This document shows positions 15,024-25,509 of a stretch of 46,976 nt of DNA, piece after piece. Each line of letters starts with the position of its first letter. Within the stretch, counting starts at the first letter, position 1. Origin of the DNA: Actinomycetes bacterium (lineage in GTDB: Bacteria > Actinomycetota > Acidimicrobiia > Acidimicrobiales > Bog-793); NCBI GenBank assembly GCA_021803215.1, contig JAJZLV010000131.1, positions 1 through 46,976 on the forward strand, written 5' to 3'. Position numbers and translations under genes: made by a program. The notes beneath the pieces are model-generated. The model made no database searches and had not been told where the DNA came from. It worked only from the letters and a program-made list of their open reading frames with translations.

Positions 15024-15967
15024 GAAGCCGAAGTCTCCCATCTGGCGAGCACCAGATCGACAAGCCCGGGACGCCCGGCCTCGAACCACTCGACCCGGGG
15101 GTCCCGTCTGAACCAGGCCTCCTGGCGCCGGGCGAAGCGCCTGAGACGCCTGAGCGTCGCCTCCCTCGCCTCTTCTAAGCCCATCTCGCCGTCGAGATGG
15201 GCCAGCAGCTCGGCATAGCCGATCGCCTGGCGCGCCGTCCGGGAGAGACCGCCCGGGAGAGCGGCGAGGCTGGCCACCTCCTGCAAGAGCCCGTCGGCCA
15301 GCTGCTCGTCGAGGCGGGCCTCGAGCCGGCGGTCGAGCTCGGCCCTCTCGAGGCTCAGCCCGACGATGACCGTTCGAGTCGGCTGGTATCTCTCGAGTCC
15401 AGGGCCGAACTCCGAGAAGGGCCGCCCGCTCCCCTCCGTCACCTCGAGGGCCCGCACCACCCTCCGCACGTTGAGCGGCTCCATCCGCCCCGCCGCCACC
15501 GGATCGAGAGCGGCCAGGCGGGCGTGGAGGCGCACCGAACCGCCCGGCCGGGCAGCCTCCTCGTCGAGGCGGGCCCGTATCTCGGGGTAGCTCCCGGGCA
15601 GCCTCAGCCCGTCTACGAGCGCCCGGTGGTAGAGGCCGGTGCCGCCGACGAGGAGGGCGGCACGGCCCTTTTGGTGGAGACCGGCCAGCACCCGGCCTGC
15701 CTCTTTTTGGAAGAGGGCGACCGAGAACTCCTCCCCCGGAGCGGCCAGGTCGACGAGGTGCCAGGCATGCCGCGAGGCGGGGTCCGCCGCCCGGGTCGGT
15801 TTGGCGGTGCCGATGTCCATGCCGCGGTAGACCGCCAGGGCGTCGACCGAGACGAGCCCCACCTCGGGCCTCGCGTCGGCGACAGCGCTCGCAAGGGCGG
15901 TCTTTCCTGTCCCGGTGGCACCGACGAGGGCGAGGTCCGCCGGAGGCCGGCCGCGAGTACGGCTCAG
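15020..15967 (-). CDS. miaA: tRNA dimethylallyltransferase, probable CTG start
   Basis: MiaA adds the dimethylallyl group to A37 of tRNAs that read UNN codons. The protein has the P-loop GATGTGKTALA, the tRNA/substrate motif SVDALAVYRGMDIGTAKP, GGTGLYHRAL, and C-terminal RQAIGYAELLAHL and RRFARRQEAWFRRD. No ATG, GTG or TTG lies in frame between the upstream region and the P-loop; the GTG at 15862 would delete the P-loop. CTG 15967 overlaps the hpf stop (CTGA), matching the 4-bp overlaps throughout this operon, with GGAGGAGG and GAGGG upstream. That gives 315 residues, normal for the family. Confidence 0.9.
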   Translation of the reverse strand: MSRTRGRPPADLALVGATGTGKTALASAVADARPEVGLVSVDALAVYRGMDIGTAKPTRAADPASRHAWHLVDLAAPGEEFSVALFQKEAGRVLAGLHQKGRAALLVGGTGLYHRALVDGLRLPGSYPEIRARLDEEAARPGGSVRLHARLAALDPVAAGRMEPLNVRRVVRALEVTEGSGRPFSEFGPGLERYQPTRTVIVGLSLERAELDRRLEARLDEQLADGLLQEVASLAALPGGLSRTARQAIGYAELLAHLDGEMGLEEAREATLRRLRRFARRQEAWFRRDPRVEWFEAGRPGLVDLVLARWETSAS

Positions 15968-16344
15968 CTGCCCTCGACCTCCTCCTCCTGGCCGAGGGCG
16001 AGGGGCAGAGCAGCCGGCTTCGGCGTCTTGTGGCGGGGTCGCGAGCGGGCCACCAGCTTCTTGTTGATCTTTGTGAGCCGGTGGACCGCCTTCTCGAAGG
16101 CACTCTCGAGGGCGGCGTCGGGCTTCGGGCCGACGGCCGCCGCTCGCACCACCCGGCCCTCGGCCACGAGCCGCAGCTCGCAGCTCACCGGGTCGCCGAG
16201 ATGCCCCTTCTTCCCGTCGGAGAAGAGCACCTCGCAGCGCTCCATGCCGTGCAGGTACCTCTCGAGCCCTCCGAGCTTCGACTCTGCCCGCTGGCGAACG
16301 TCCTCGGGCACTTCCAAGTGGCGGCCACGAACGGCGATATCCAT
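15964..16344 (-). CDS. hpf: Ribosome hibernation promoting factor, short form (HPF/YfiA family)
   Basis: HPF-type proteins bind the decoding centre of idle ribosomes. The 126-residue product begins MDIAVRGRHLEVPEDVRQ and continues with the beta-alpha-beta-beta-beta-alpha fold (LERYLHGMERCEVLFSD, VSCELRLVAEGRVVRA, FEKAVHRLTKINKKL), followed by a charged tail. Actinobacteria often have a long form of over 200 residues with a C-terminal dimerisation domain; that domain is absent here. ATG 16344 follows a strong AAGGGAGGAGAG. It is the first gene of the seven-gene operon that includes HflX, which removes ribosomes from hibernation in other bacteria. Confidence 0.9.
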   Translation of the reverse strand: MDIAVRGRHLEVPEDVRQRAESKLGGLERYLHGMERCEVLFSDGKKGHLGDPVSCELRLVAEGRVVRAAAVGPKPDAALESAFEKAVHRLTKINKKLVARSRPRHKTPKPAALPLALGQEEEVEGS

Positions 16345-16718
16345 CGGCTCTCCTCCCTTGACGGCGGTCGCCTCACGGGGAGACGACCTGGGACGCGGAC
16401 GAGTACACCCGGCTGACCTGGTCTTTGGCCCCACACTCGCCTGCTGAGGAGATCCCGTGCCGGGACCGGGCGACCGGCCGGGGCCGGTCCAGCCGCTCCC
16501 TTTCGGGCACGGTTCGCTCCCTCTCCGTCCGGCGCCGACAGCCGGCGTCCGAGCGGGCAGGTCTTACCTCTAAGCCGCACCATGCTCAGCGACCACGAGT
16601 CGCCTTACGTGGGTCGTTTCGCCTGCGACTGGCATCGACTCGCAACCACAGACCCGCGTGTACTCATCCGATATCAGGGTACCCGGCGGTCAAGGCCCGG
16701 CCCCTCCGGCCGCCTCCC
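16345..16718. other. Intergenic region holding the hpf-dap operon promoter
   Basis: This 374-bp gap must hold the promoter of the minus-strand hpf operon and the end of the preceding ahcY operon. I found no convincing gene, no clear -35/-10 pair, and only a weak GC-rich hairpin just after the ahcY stop. Confidence 0.5.
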
Positions 16719-17990
16719 TCAGATCTCGAAGGCGGCCAGGTAGCGCTGCTGAGCCCGCGTCAAGGTGTCGATGCTGAGACCCATCGCCTCGAGCTTCAGG
16801 CGGGCGAGCTCCTCGTCTATGGCCCCCGGCGGGTCGTGCAGGCCGGGGGGCAGCCCGCCGGCGTTGCTCACCAGCCACTCGAGCGAGAGGGCCTGCAGGC
16901 CGAAGGAGAGGTCCATCACCTGGGGCGGGTGCCCCTCTGCCGCCGCCAGGTTGACGAGACGGCCCTCGGCCAGCAGCCTGAGGCGCCGAGCGCCCTTCGC
17001 AAGCACGTACTCGTCGAGGTTCGGCCGGAGACGGCGACGCCGCCCCTGCGAGAGCCGCTCGAGGCCGGCGAGGTCGATCTCGGCGTCGAGCTGGCCGGCG
17101 TTCGCCAGCACCGCCCCGTCGCGCATGGCGGAGAAGTGCTCCTCACAGAGCACGTCGCGGTTGCCGGTGGCGGTCACGAAGATGTCGCCCTTGCCGGCCG
17201 CCTCGGCCATCGGCTCCACCTCGAAGCCGTCCATGGCGGCCTCGAGCGCCCGGCGGGGGTCGACCTCGGTCACGACGACGACCGCCCCAAGCCCTCGCGC
17301 CCGGCTCGCCACCCCCTTGCCGCAGTTGCCGTAGCCGGCCACCACCACCCTCGCCCCGGCCAAGAGGGCGTTGGTCGACCGGACGATGCCGTCGAGCACC
17401 GACTGGCCAGTCCCGTGCCGGTTGTCGGCGAGCGAGCGGGTCTCCGAGGCGCTGAGGGCGAGGACGGGGTACCTGAGCCCACCGGTCGCTGCCAGAGCCC
17501 GCAGGCGAACCGCCCCGGTGCTCGTGTCCTCGGTGCCGGCCAGCACCTCGGCTGCCTGCTCCGGGCGCTGCAGGTGGAGACGGGCGACGAGATCGCAGCC
17601 GTCGTCGACCGTGAGCTTCGGGCCGGCGTCGAGCACCGCCTCGATGTGGCGCTGGTAGCGCTCGGGGTCCTCGCCCCGCCGGGCGAAGGTGGAGATTGCC
17701 TCGTCGACCACGAGGAAGGCAGCCACCTCGTCGTTGGTCGAGAGCGGGTTCGAGGCACAGACGAACAGCTCCGCCCCACCGGCAGAGAGCGTCCCGAGCA
17801 GCACGGCGGTCTCGGCCGTCACGTGCAGGCTGGCACCGATCCGCCAGCCCTCGAGCGGGCGCTCGGAGCCGAACCGGCGCCGGACGGTCGCCATGACTGG
17901 CATCTGCTCGGCCGCCCACTCGACCCGGGCCTTGCCGAGCCCGGCGAGGCCGAGGTCGGCCACGTCGTGGGAGGGGAGCCCGGCGGTCAC
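16719..17990 (-). CDS. S-adenosylhomocysteinase-like protein with altered active site
   Basis: The 423-residue protein is a full-length relative of the short (archaeal-type) S-adenosylhomocysteinase: KARVEWAAEQMPVM, SLHVTAETAVLL with His56, DDGCDL, an NAD-binding AGYGNCGKGVA, TEVDPRRALEA and EGHPPQVMDLSF with His354. Several positions usually invariant are changed: Glu to Asp155 in TEDTSTG, Asn to Ser180, the hydride-transfer Lys to Arg185 (SASETRSLADN, normally VNDxxTKxxFDN), and the His of NSGH to Gln300 (NAGQ). NAD binding looks intact, but normal hydrolysis of S-adenosylhomocysteine is doubtful. GTG 17990 overlaps the isomerase stop (GTGA). It could be a divergent enzyme or a pseudoenzyme. 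Confidence 0.85.
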   Translation of the reverse strand: MTAGLPSHDVADLGLAGLGKARVEWAAEQMPVMATVRRRFGSERPLEGWRIGASLHVTAETAVLLGTLSAGGAELFVCASNPLSTNDEVAAFLVVDEAISTFARRGEDPERYQRHIEAVLDAGPKLTVDDGCDLVARLHLQRPEQAAEVLAGTEDTSTGAVRLRALAATGGLRYPVLALSASETRSLADNRHGTGQSVLDGIVRSTNALLAGARVVVAGYGNCGKGVASRARGLGAVVVVTEVDPRRALEAAMDGFEVEPMAEAAGKGDIFVTATGNRDVLCEEHFSAMRDGAVLANAGQLDAEIDLAGLERLSQGRRRRLRPNLDEYVLAKGARRLRLLAEGRLVNLAAAEGHPPQVMDLSFGLQALSLEWLVSNAGGLPPGLHDPPGAIDEELARLKLEAMGLSIDTLTRAQQRYLAAFEI

Positions 17991-19033
17991 TGCTCGGCGA
18001 GGCGCCGCTTCATCTCGGCCAGCACAGGCACCGGTCCGGGGTCGACTCCTTCGGCCGCCGCCAGGTGGAGCGAGACGAAGTCCCCGATGGCGACCAGGTC
18101 GAAAAAGCCGGCCAGCGGGCCGGCCCCCTCCCCCATCACCTCGAGGTGGTCGGCGAGGGCCTCGCCTGCGAGCTCGGCGAAGTAGGCGAGGCGCCGGGCG
18201 ATCCGGCCGTCCTCGCCGCCCAGGTGGAGCGAGACGAGGGTGAGCAGCTGGCGGGTGACGTCACCCGACTGGCCGAAGCCGCAGAGCTCGTTGTGGCAGA
18301 CCTCCGGCTCGGTGCCGGAGAAGGCGGGCGCCTTGGCGTTCTCGTTCACCTGGGTCTTCCAGCGCCTGGCGGCCACCTCGCCGAGCCCCCTGCCGCCGTG
18401 CACGAGCGGGATGGTCCGGCCGATGCGACGGGCGATCTCAACAGCCGGGCCGGCCCCTGCGAGCAGCTGCGGGATGCGGCGGCCGAGTTGGGTGGCCGCC
18501 TCCTCGAGCTGCCGCCGGGCTCCGTCGAGGAGGCCCGCCTCCTCGAGGGAGAGGACTAGCAGCGAGAGCATCGAGCCGAGCCCGGCCCGCGGCTGGGGGA
18601 TGCCGGGCGGGAGGAGGAGGACTCGACCTCCCTGGCCGGCGGCCAGGGAGGCGAGGCTTCCGCCCCCCGTTATGGCGATCAGCTCGGCTCCCCTCGCCAC
18701 CGCCTCGGAGGCGGCCGAGAGAGTCTCTTCTGTCTCGCCGGAGAACGAGACTGCGACGGCCAGGGTGCCAGAGGAGACGAAGGCGGGCGAGCTGTAGCCG
18801 GCCACGGGGATTATCGGGACCGGCGAGGCGCTCTCGCCGAGGGCCGAGGCGACGGCGCCTGCCACGCCGCTCCCGCCCATGCCGAAGACGACGACGTTGC
18901 TGTAGGAAGCCTCGCGCACCTCCGGGCGGGGCCCGGCCAGGGCGGCCTCGATCTGGCTCCCGAGGCCGGCCGTGGCGGCGAGCAGCCCGAGGCTGTCGAC
19001 CGGCAGGGATGCTCCCCCCCTCGCCGGGCTCAC
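17987..19033 (-). CDS. SIS-domain phosphoglucose/phosphomannose isomerase
   Basis: This two-SIS-domain protein belongs to the bifunctional phosphoglucose/phosphomannose isomerase family, which interconverts fructose-6-P with glucose-6-P and mannose-6-P. Visible motifs: VVFGMGGSGVAG (first SIS domain), SFSGETEETLSAA (sugar-phosphate loop), HGGRGLGEVAARRWKTQVNENAKAPAF, then EVCHNE with the catalytic Glu/His, and a C-terminal Lys in VLAEMKRRL. GTG 19033 overlaps the preceding stop (GTGA) and yields 348 residues, the usual length. With the adjacent phosphomannomutase it supplies mannose-1-P for ManC of the polysaccharide operon. Confidence 0.9.
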   Translation of the reverse strand: MSPARGGASLPVDSLGLLAATAGLGSQIEAALAGPRPEVREASYSNVVVFGMGGSGVAGAVASALGESASPVPIIPVAGYSSPAFVSSGTLAVAVSFSGETEETLSAASEAVARGAELIAITGGGSLASLAAGQGGRVLLLPPGIPQPRAGLGSMLSLLVLSLEEAGLLDGARRQLEEAATQLGRRIPQLLAGAGPAVEIARRIGRTIPLVHGGRGLGEVAARRWKTQVNENAKAPAFSGTEPEVCHNELCGFGQSGDVTRQLLTLVSLHLGGEDGRIARRLAYFAELAGEALADHLEVMGEGAGPLAGFFDLVAIGDFVSLHLAAAEGVDPGPVPVLAEMKRRLAEQ

Positions 19034-19269
19034 GACGACTCGAAGGTCGGCCTGATCTGCTCGGCTTCCGCCTTGGCGCTCAGGCGGGCGTGCTCCTCCT
19101 CGTCGACGACCTCTGACTCCTCGACGAGCATGACGGGGATGCCGTCGTCGATCCGGTAACGGCGGTGGCTGCGCCAGTTGTAGAGGCACTCTTCGTCGGC
19201 GAAGTACCAGAGGGGTCCTTTGTCCTCCGGGCAGGCGAGCACCTCGAGCAGTCGCTGGTCGAGCGGCAT
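19030..19269 (-). CDS. Trm112-like small zinc-ribbon protein
   Basis: A 79-residue protein with the start MPLDQRLLEVLACPEDKGPL and the later RYRIDDGIPVMLVEES, diagnostic of the Trm112/YcaR (UPF0434) family. Only one Cys remains in the CPxDKGPL position and a second at DEECLYN, so zinc binding is likely incomplete. The ATG follows a perfect AGGAGG at ideal spacing and overlaps the manB stop by one base (TGATG). The same small gene lies between manB and the SIS isomerase in many actinobacteria. In eukaryotes and archaea Trm112 activates methyltransferases; the bacterial role is not established. Confidence 0.88.
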   Translation of the reverse strand: MPLDQRLLEVLACPEDKGPLWYFADEECLYNWRSHRRYRIDDGIPVMLVEESEVVDEEEHARLSAKAEAEQIRPTFESS

Positions 19270-20687
19270 CAATTCCTCCTAGCGGGGCGGTCGAGCTTTC
19301 TTATGAGAGTCATGACCTCTTCGAGGTGGCCCGCCATGGCTGCCCTCTCCGGCGCCTCGAGGTTGAGGCGCAGGAGCGGCTCGGTGTTGGAGGGCCGCAG
19401 GTTGAACCACCACTCGCCGAGGTCGACCGTGAGACCGTCGAGCTTGTCGATGCTGGCCCCGCCTTCCGCGAAGCTCTTCTCGACGCCGGCGAGGACGGCC
19501 GATACATCGGCCACCTCGGTGTTGATCTCGCCCGAGTCGCAGTAGCGCTCGAAGGGCTGCCTTATCTGAGAGAGCGGCTGCGAGGCCCGGGAGATGACCG
19601 AGAGGACCACCAGAGCGGCGATGATGCCCGAGTCGGCCCGGTAGTTGTCCCTGAAGTAGTAGTGGCCGGAGTGCTCGCCGCCGAAGACCGCGCCGGTCTC
19701 GGCCATCACCGCCTTTATGAACGAGTGGCCCACCCTCGTGCGCACGCCCTTGCCACCGTGCTCGGCGATCACCTCCGGGACCGCCTTGGAGCAGATCAGG
19801 TTGTAAAGGACCGTCTCGCCGGGATGGGCATCGAGCATGGCGGCTGCCACGATGGCTGTCGTGAGCGAGCCGGAGAGCGGCTCGGCCCTCTCGTCGACGA
19901 GGAAGACCCGGTCGGCGTCGCCGTCGAAGGCCAGGCCGACGTCGGCCCCCGTCTGTTCGATGCGGCGCTTGAGAAAGAGGAGGTTCTCCGGCTGGATCGG
20001 GTCGGCCGGGTGGTTCGGGAAGTTGCCGTCCAGCTCCTGGAAGAGGATCTCGAGCTCGAACGGGAGCGAGCCGAGCACCGCCGGGGCCACCAGCCCGCCC
20101 ATGCCGTTGGCGGTGTCGGCCACCACCTTCAAGCCAGAGAGCGCCCCGGTGTCTACGAAGGAGTGGACATGGGCGGCGAAGGCCTCGAGCAGCTCCACCC
20201 GCTCGATCCGGCCGTCGTCCCCGGCCGGCGCCGGCGGGCTGCCCTCGAGGGAGGAAAGGATCTCGGCCGCCTCCTGCTTGATCTCGCCGAGGCCGCTCTC
20301 CTGGCCGATGGGGCGGGCACCGGGCAGGCAGAGCTTGAGGCCGTTGTAGCGGGCCGGGTTGTGCGAGGCTGTCAGCATCACCCCCGGCAGGTCGAGGCGG
20401 CCCGAGGCGAAGTACATCATGTCGGTCGAGATCATCCCGGCGTCGACGACGCCGAGGCCGACCGAGAGGACGCCGGCGGCGAAGGCCCCCCCTAGCCCGG
20501 TGCCCGAAGGTCGCATGTCCCGGCCCATCACGACTCGCTCGGCCCCGGCTGCCCGCCTGGCGAGGGCCGCGAAGGCGGCTCCGATCGCATAGGCCATCGC
20601 CTCGTCCAGCTGGTCGGGGACCGTCCCGCGGACGTCGTAGGCCTTGAAGACGGCGTCTAGGCGCCCGAGGGCGGCGCTTTTGTCCAT
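19269..20687 (-). CDS. manB: Phosphomannomutase/phosphoglucomutase
   Basis: The enzyme converts mannose-6-P to mannose-1-P (and probably the glucose analogues). All four alpha-D-phosphohexomutase loops are present: phosphoserine TASHNP, metal loop DGDADR, sugar specificity loop GEHSGH, and phosphate-binding RPSNTEP. Length of 472 residues is typical. Product feeds ManC (36021-37100). It starts 35 bp downstream of the CPBP protease gene on the same strand and ends in a TGATG overlap with the Trm112-like gene, so the operon order is protease, manB, Trm112-like, SIS isomerase, AhcY-like. Confidence 0.95.
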   Translation of the reverse strand: MDKSAALGRLDAVFKAYDVRGTVPDQLDEAMAYAIGAAFAALARRAAGAERVVMGRDMRPSGTGLGGAFAAGVLSVGLGVVDAGMISTDMMYFASGRLDLPGVMLTASHNPARYNGLKLCLPGARPIGQESGLGEIKQEAAEILSSLEGSPPAPAGDDGRIERVELLEAFAAHVHSFVDTGALSGLKVVADTANGMGGLVAPAVLGSLPFELEILFQELDGNFPNHPADPIQPENLLFLKRRIEQTGADVGLAFDGDADRVFLVDERAEPLSGSLTTAIVAAAMLDAHPGETVLYNLICSKAVPEVIAEHGGKGVRTRVGHSFIKAVMAETGAVFGGEHSGHYYFRDNYRADSGIIAALVVLSVISRASQPLSQIRQPFERYCDSGEINTEVADVSAVLAGVEKSFAEGGASIDKLDGLTVDLGEWWFNLRPSNTEPLLRLNLEAPERAAMAGHLEEVMTLIRKLDRPARRN

Positions 20688-20722
20688 GGCGAGCGGCGAG
20701 CCTACCCGCGCTCAGCTTTCGG

Positions 20723-21520
20723 TCAGCGGACGAAGACGTAGACGAGGACCGTCGTCGTGTTGAAAGCGAGGTGGGCGACGATACCCGGCCCGAGCCGCCC
20801 TGTCCGCCAGGCGAGGAAGGAGAGCACCACCCCGAAACCGGCCAGCCCGATGAATTGGAGCGGCTCGAAGTGGACGAGGCCGAAAAAGAGGCCGGTCACG
20901 ACGAGCGCCACGGCCGGCCCGGCTCGCCGGCCGAGCCCCCGCGTCTGGTAGAGGAGGCCTCGCAGAAAGAGGCCTCTGAAAAAGAGCTCCTCGACGAGCG
21001 GGCTCCCGACGCAGATGACGAGCCCGAGCACGACCAGCCAGCCCGTCCCGGTGCTCGAGGGTCCGAGCAGCTGGTGGGTCGGGCGGCCCAGCTTCGAGTA
21101 GAGATGCGGGACGAACGGCTCCAAGAGGAGCTCCAGGGCCGGCACGAGCAGGTACTGCGAGCCGACGCCGACCGCCAGCCCGAGCGGGATGTCGGGCCAG
21201 GGCCTTATCCAAAGCCCGTAGTCGTCGCGAAATTGGACGAGGGCCGACCGGCGGGAGGGCTGCCCGGGGCGGCTGTGCCACAGGCGGGAGGCGACGACCG
21301 CCGCCCCGACGAAGCCGACCCAGAGCGCCACCACCCCGATCACCGTCTTGGCTGGGGTCGTCTGGCCGGCCGAGAGGTGCGCCAAGGAGTCGTAGGCGGC
21401 CACGGCGAGAGCGCCGATGAGGAAACCGGCGGCGAGACCGAAGAGCGCTTCTAGTATTCCGAAGGGGTTGGAAGAGGGCGCCTCTTGCCCCTCGGTCTCG
21501 AGCTCGGACCCGGCGGTCAT
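20723..21520 (-). CDS. CPBP-family intramembrane metalloprotease (CAAX protease-like)
   Basis: A polytopic membrane protein of 265 residues with the three CPBP (Abi/Rce1-like) motifs in order: EELFFRG, an F-x-x-x-H motif in GLFFGLVHF, and HLAFNT. In Rce1 these residues form a Glu/His/Asn catalytic site in the membrane. About eight hydrophobic segments are visible. ATG 21520 is one of several possible starts; upstream in-frame codons extend to 21571. It is divergent from ftsH, sharing a gap of about 100 bp, and probably heads the manB operon. Bacterial members have varied roles, and no substrate is evident. Confidence 0.87.
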   Translation of the reverse strand: MTAGSELETEGQEAPSSNPFGILEALFGLAAGFLIGALAVAAYDSLAHLSAGQTTPAKTVIGVVALWVGFVGAAVVASRLWHSRPGQPSRRSALVQFRDDYGLWIRPWPDIPLGLAVGVGSQYLLVPALELLLEPFVPHLYSKLGRPTHQLLGPSSTGTGWLVVLGLVICVGSPLVEELFFRGLFLRGLLYQTRGLGRRAGPAVALVVTGLFFGLVHFEPLQFIGLAGFGVVLSFLAWRTGRLGPGIVAHLAFNTTTVLVYVFVR

Positions 21521-21617
21521 CACGAGAGAGTGGTACCGCAGCCCGATCCGGGTCAATCCGAGCCGGCTCACCCCGGCCGCCGCCTGGGGGAAGCGACCGC
21601 CGGCCTACCATGTACTT

Positions 21618-23690
<2,073 letters not shown>

Positions 23691-23720
23691 CGCAACCTGC
23701 CTGGCCGGCCGGCGCGACCG

Positions 23721-23762
23721 GCCGGCTTCGAGCTCGAGGCCGGCTTCGAGCTCGAGGCCGGC
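23721..23762. terminator. Tandem overlapping palindromes between convergent genes
   Basis: An 18-bp unit beginning GCCGGCTTCGAGCTCGAG is repeated at 23721 and 23739. With the shared GCCGGC it forms two overlapping 24-bp palindromes (23721-23744 and 23739-23762), each fully paired with one G-U. It lies between the converging ftsH and DUF5719-like genes, so a bidirectional transcription block is plausible; no U-tract follows. Confidence 0.5.
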
Positions 23763-23823
23763 GCCGGAGAGAGATCGGCCCTCCCCGGCGCCGATGGCCG
23801 GCGGACTTCTCCGGCGCTCGGCC

Positions 23824-25509
23824 TCAGCGGCCTGCCGGGATGGCGCTCTCGACCGAGGGAAGAGCCGCCTTGACGCTCCGGGCGAGCGCTCCGGTCACGA
23901 CCACCGGGCCATCGGCCTTGACGAGCAGGGCGAAGGGGCCGAGGTTGCTCGTGGACGGCACCCTGGCGAGATCGAGGCCCCGGGCGGTGCCGGGCTCGAG
24001 CGAGAGGCTCTCGATCAAAGAGGGGGGTCCCTGCGAGCCGGCCCGCAAGAGATCGAGAGCAGCCTGCTCCGGCTTGCTCGAGAGGTCGGTGATCGTCACC
24101 TCAAAGGAAAGGGCGTGCGAGCTCGCCCCGCCGGCCAGGAGCCAGCAACGAGAGGGGCGGGCCGACAGAGCGCTCGCCATGAGAAGGAGCCGACCGGGCG
24201 AGGTCGACACGACCGTCTCGTGGTCCGCCACGACGCCGACGCCGTTCTCGCTCGTGACCCTCACCACCCCCCCGGTCCCCGCCGGGAGGATCGGAGCGAC
24301 CGACGGGGCCGCCTGCGGGGAGAGCTTCGAGGCCTTCCTCGGCGAGCCGGGGCCGGGCAAGAGGTCCGGGAGCGGGACGCTCGTCACCTCGCCGGCCGGC
24401 ACCAGCACCGAGAGGCGGGAGCGCCGGCCCTGCTCGTCGGCCTGCACCAGCACCTGGGCCGGCTTCGTCCCGGGGTTGAAGAGCCCGACCGACTCCGAAA
24501 AGCGCGAGGTGTTCGGGCCGAGCGGGGCGACGAAGGAGCGAACCGGCCGGCCGAGACCGACCGCCAGCTCGCTCCCGGTCTCGTCATAGGAGTGCTTCCT
24601 CCCGAGCAAGGTGGTGGCAAAGCGGGCCGACACCTCGGTGAGCGAGCCGATGACGACGCGGCCGACCGTGGCGTCGGCCGCCACCGCCAGGCGGACCGCC
24701 TGCGGGACGTAGCGGGCGAGGTCTATCACCTCGAGCGACTGAGGCGGCACGACGAGGCCCTGCAGAGCCTGAGGCATGCTGAGGCCGCCCGCGGTGCCGA
24801 GAGAGAGGTTGACGACGGCCGGGGCGGCCGACGGGTCGAAGAGCGAGAGCTCGACGGTGGATGAGTCGTAGGTGGTGCCAGAGGCGGTGTAGCCCCGGGT
24901 GGCGGCCCCGAGGGCGCAGGCGCTCGTCTCCACTGACTTCGCCTGCAGGGCCGTCTCGCTCACCCCGACCGAGGCGCCGCTCACGGTCAGGCTGACGGCA
25001 CCGTAGACGACGAGAGGGCGACGGGGCCCCTTCGCCCTTTTCGGTGCGGACCCCTTCGACCGGGCGCTCCTGACCGCCTGGCGGAGCCGGGGCGGGAGCG
25101 CGCCGGCCGCCAGGGGGATCTCGAGCTCCGAGCCGGCCGGCACCACCTCCTGGCTCGTCTCCAGCCCGAGCCGGTGGTCGACGAGGAGGCCGGGGACGAG
25201 GGCGGTCTCCGCCACCTGCACGAGCACCCTGGCGGCGTGACGGCTGGGGTTCGCCACCGCCACCGAGGCGCTCCCGGCCGAGAGGTTGAGCGGACCGGGG
25301 CAGTTCCACACCGTCGCGCGGCGGGCCGAGAGACTGGCCGAGGGCAGGAGGCTCGCCGACTGCGCGACGGCCCTCATGCGGCCGTTCCCGGTGCCGGCAA
25401 GAGAGCCGAGCGCCAGCAGAGCCGCCAGGCCGGCGGCGACGACGGAGACAAGGACAGCCCGAGGCCAGTCCGTCGGCTCCCGGCGGCGCCGGCGAGGCCG
25501 GACGCTCAC
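23824..25509 (-). CDS. DUF5719-like exported or membrane-anchored protein
   Basis: A 561-residue protein with an Arg-rich N-terminus, one TM or signal segment (about 18-40), then a long extracytoplasmic region made of repeated beta-rich modules. Recurring elements include SVAVANPSRHAARVLVQV, SLTVSGASVGV, SVGLFNPGTKPAQVLVQ and GGVVRVTSENGVGVVADHE. This architecture and its position directly after a large membrane glycosyltransferase match the actinobacterial DUF5719 family, whose function is unknown. GTG 25509 overlaps the glycosyltransferase stop (GTGA), implying coupled expression and a shared envelope role. Family assignment rests on architecture and context. Confidence 0.75.
   Translation of the reverse strand: MSVRPRRRRREPTDWPRAVLVSVVAAGLAALLALGSLAGTGNGRMRAVAQSASLLPSASLSARRATVWNCPGPLNLSAGSASVAVANPSRHAARVLVQVAETALVPGLLVDHRLGLETSQEVVPAGSELEIPLAAGALPPRLRQAVRSARSKGSAPKRAKGPRRPLVVYGAVSLTVSGASVGVSETALQAKSVETSACALGAATRGYTASGTTYDSSTVELSLFDPSAAPAVVNLSLGTAGGLSMPQALQGLVVPPQSLEVIDLARYVPQAVRLAVAADATVGRVVIGSLTEVSARFATTLLGRKHSYDETGSELAVGLGRPVRSFVAPLGPNTSRFSESVGLFNPGTKPAQVLVQADEQGRRSRLSVLVPAGEVTSVPLPDLLPGPGSPRKASKLSPQAAPSVAPILPAGTGGVVRVTSENGVGVVADHETVVSTSPGRLLLMASALSARPSRCWLLAGGASSHALSFEVTITDLSSKPEQAALDLLRAGSQGPPSLIESLSLEPGTARGLDLARVPSTSNLGPFALLVKADGPVVVTGALARSVKAALPSVESAIPAGR

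Noticed and set aside
15020-15862. miaA beginning at the GTG at 15862.
   Set aside because: This would remove the ATP-binding P-loop that is clearly encoded upstream in the same frame.
16419-16432. TGGTCTTTGGCCCC upstream of hpf resembles a degenerate DosR half-palindrome, tempting because hibernation factors are DosR targets in mycobacteria.
   Set aside because: It matches only the loose GGNC-N4-GNCC pattern, has no second box at a helical spacing, and such matches are expected by chance many times in DNA this GC-rich.
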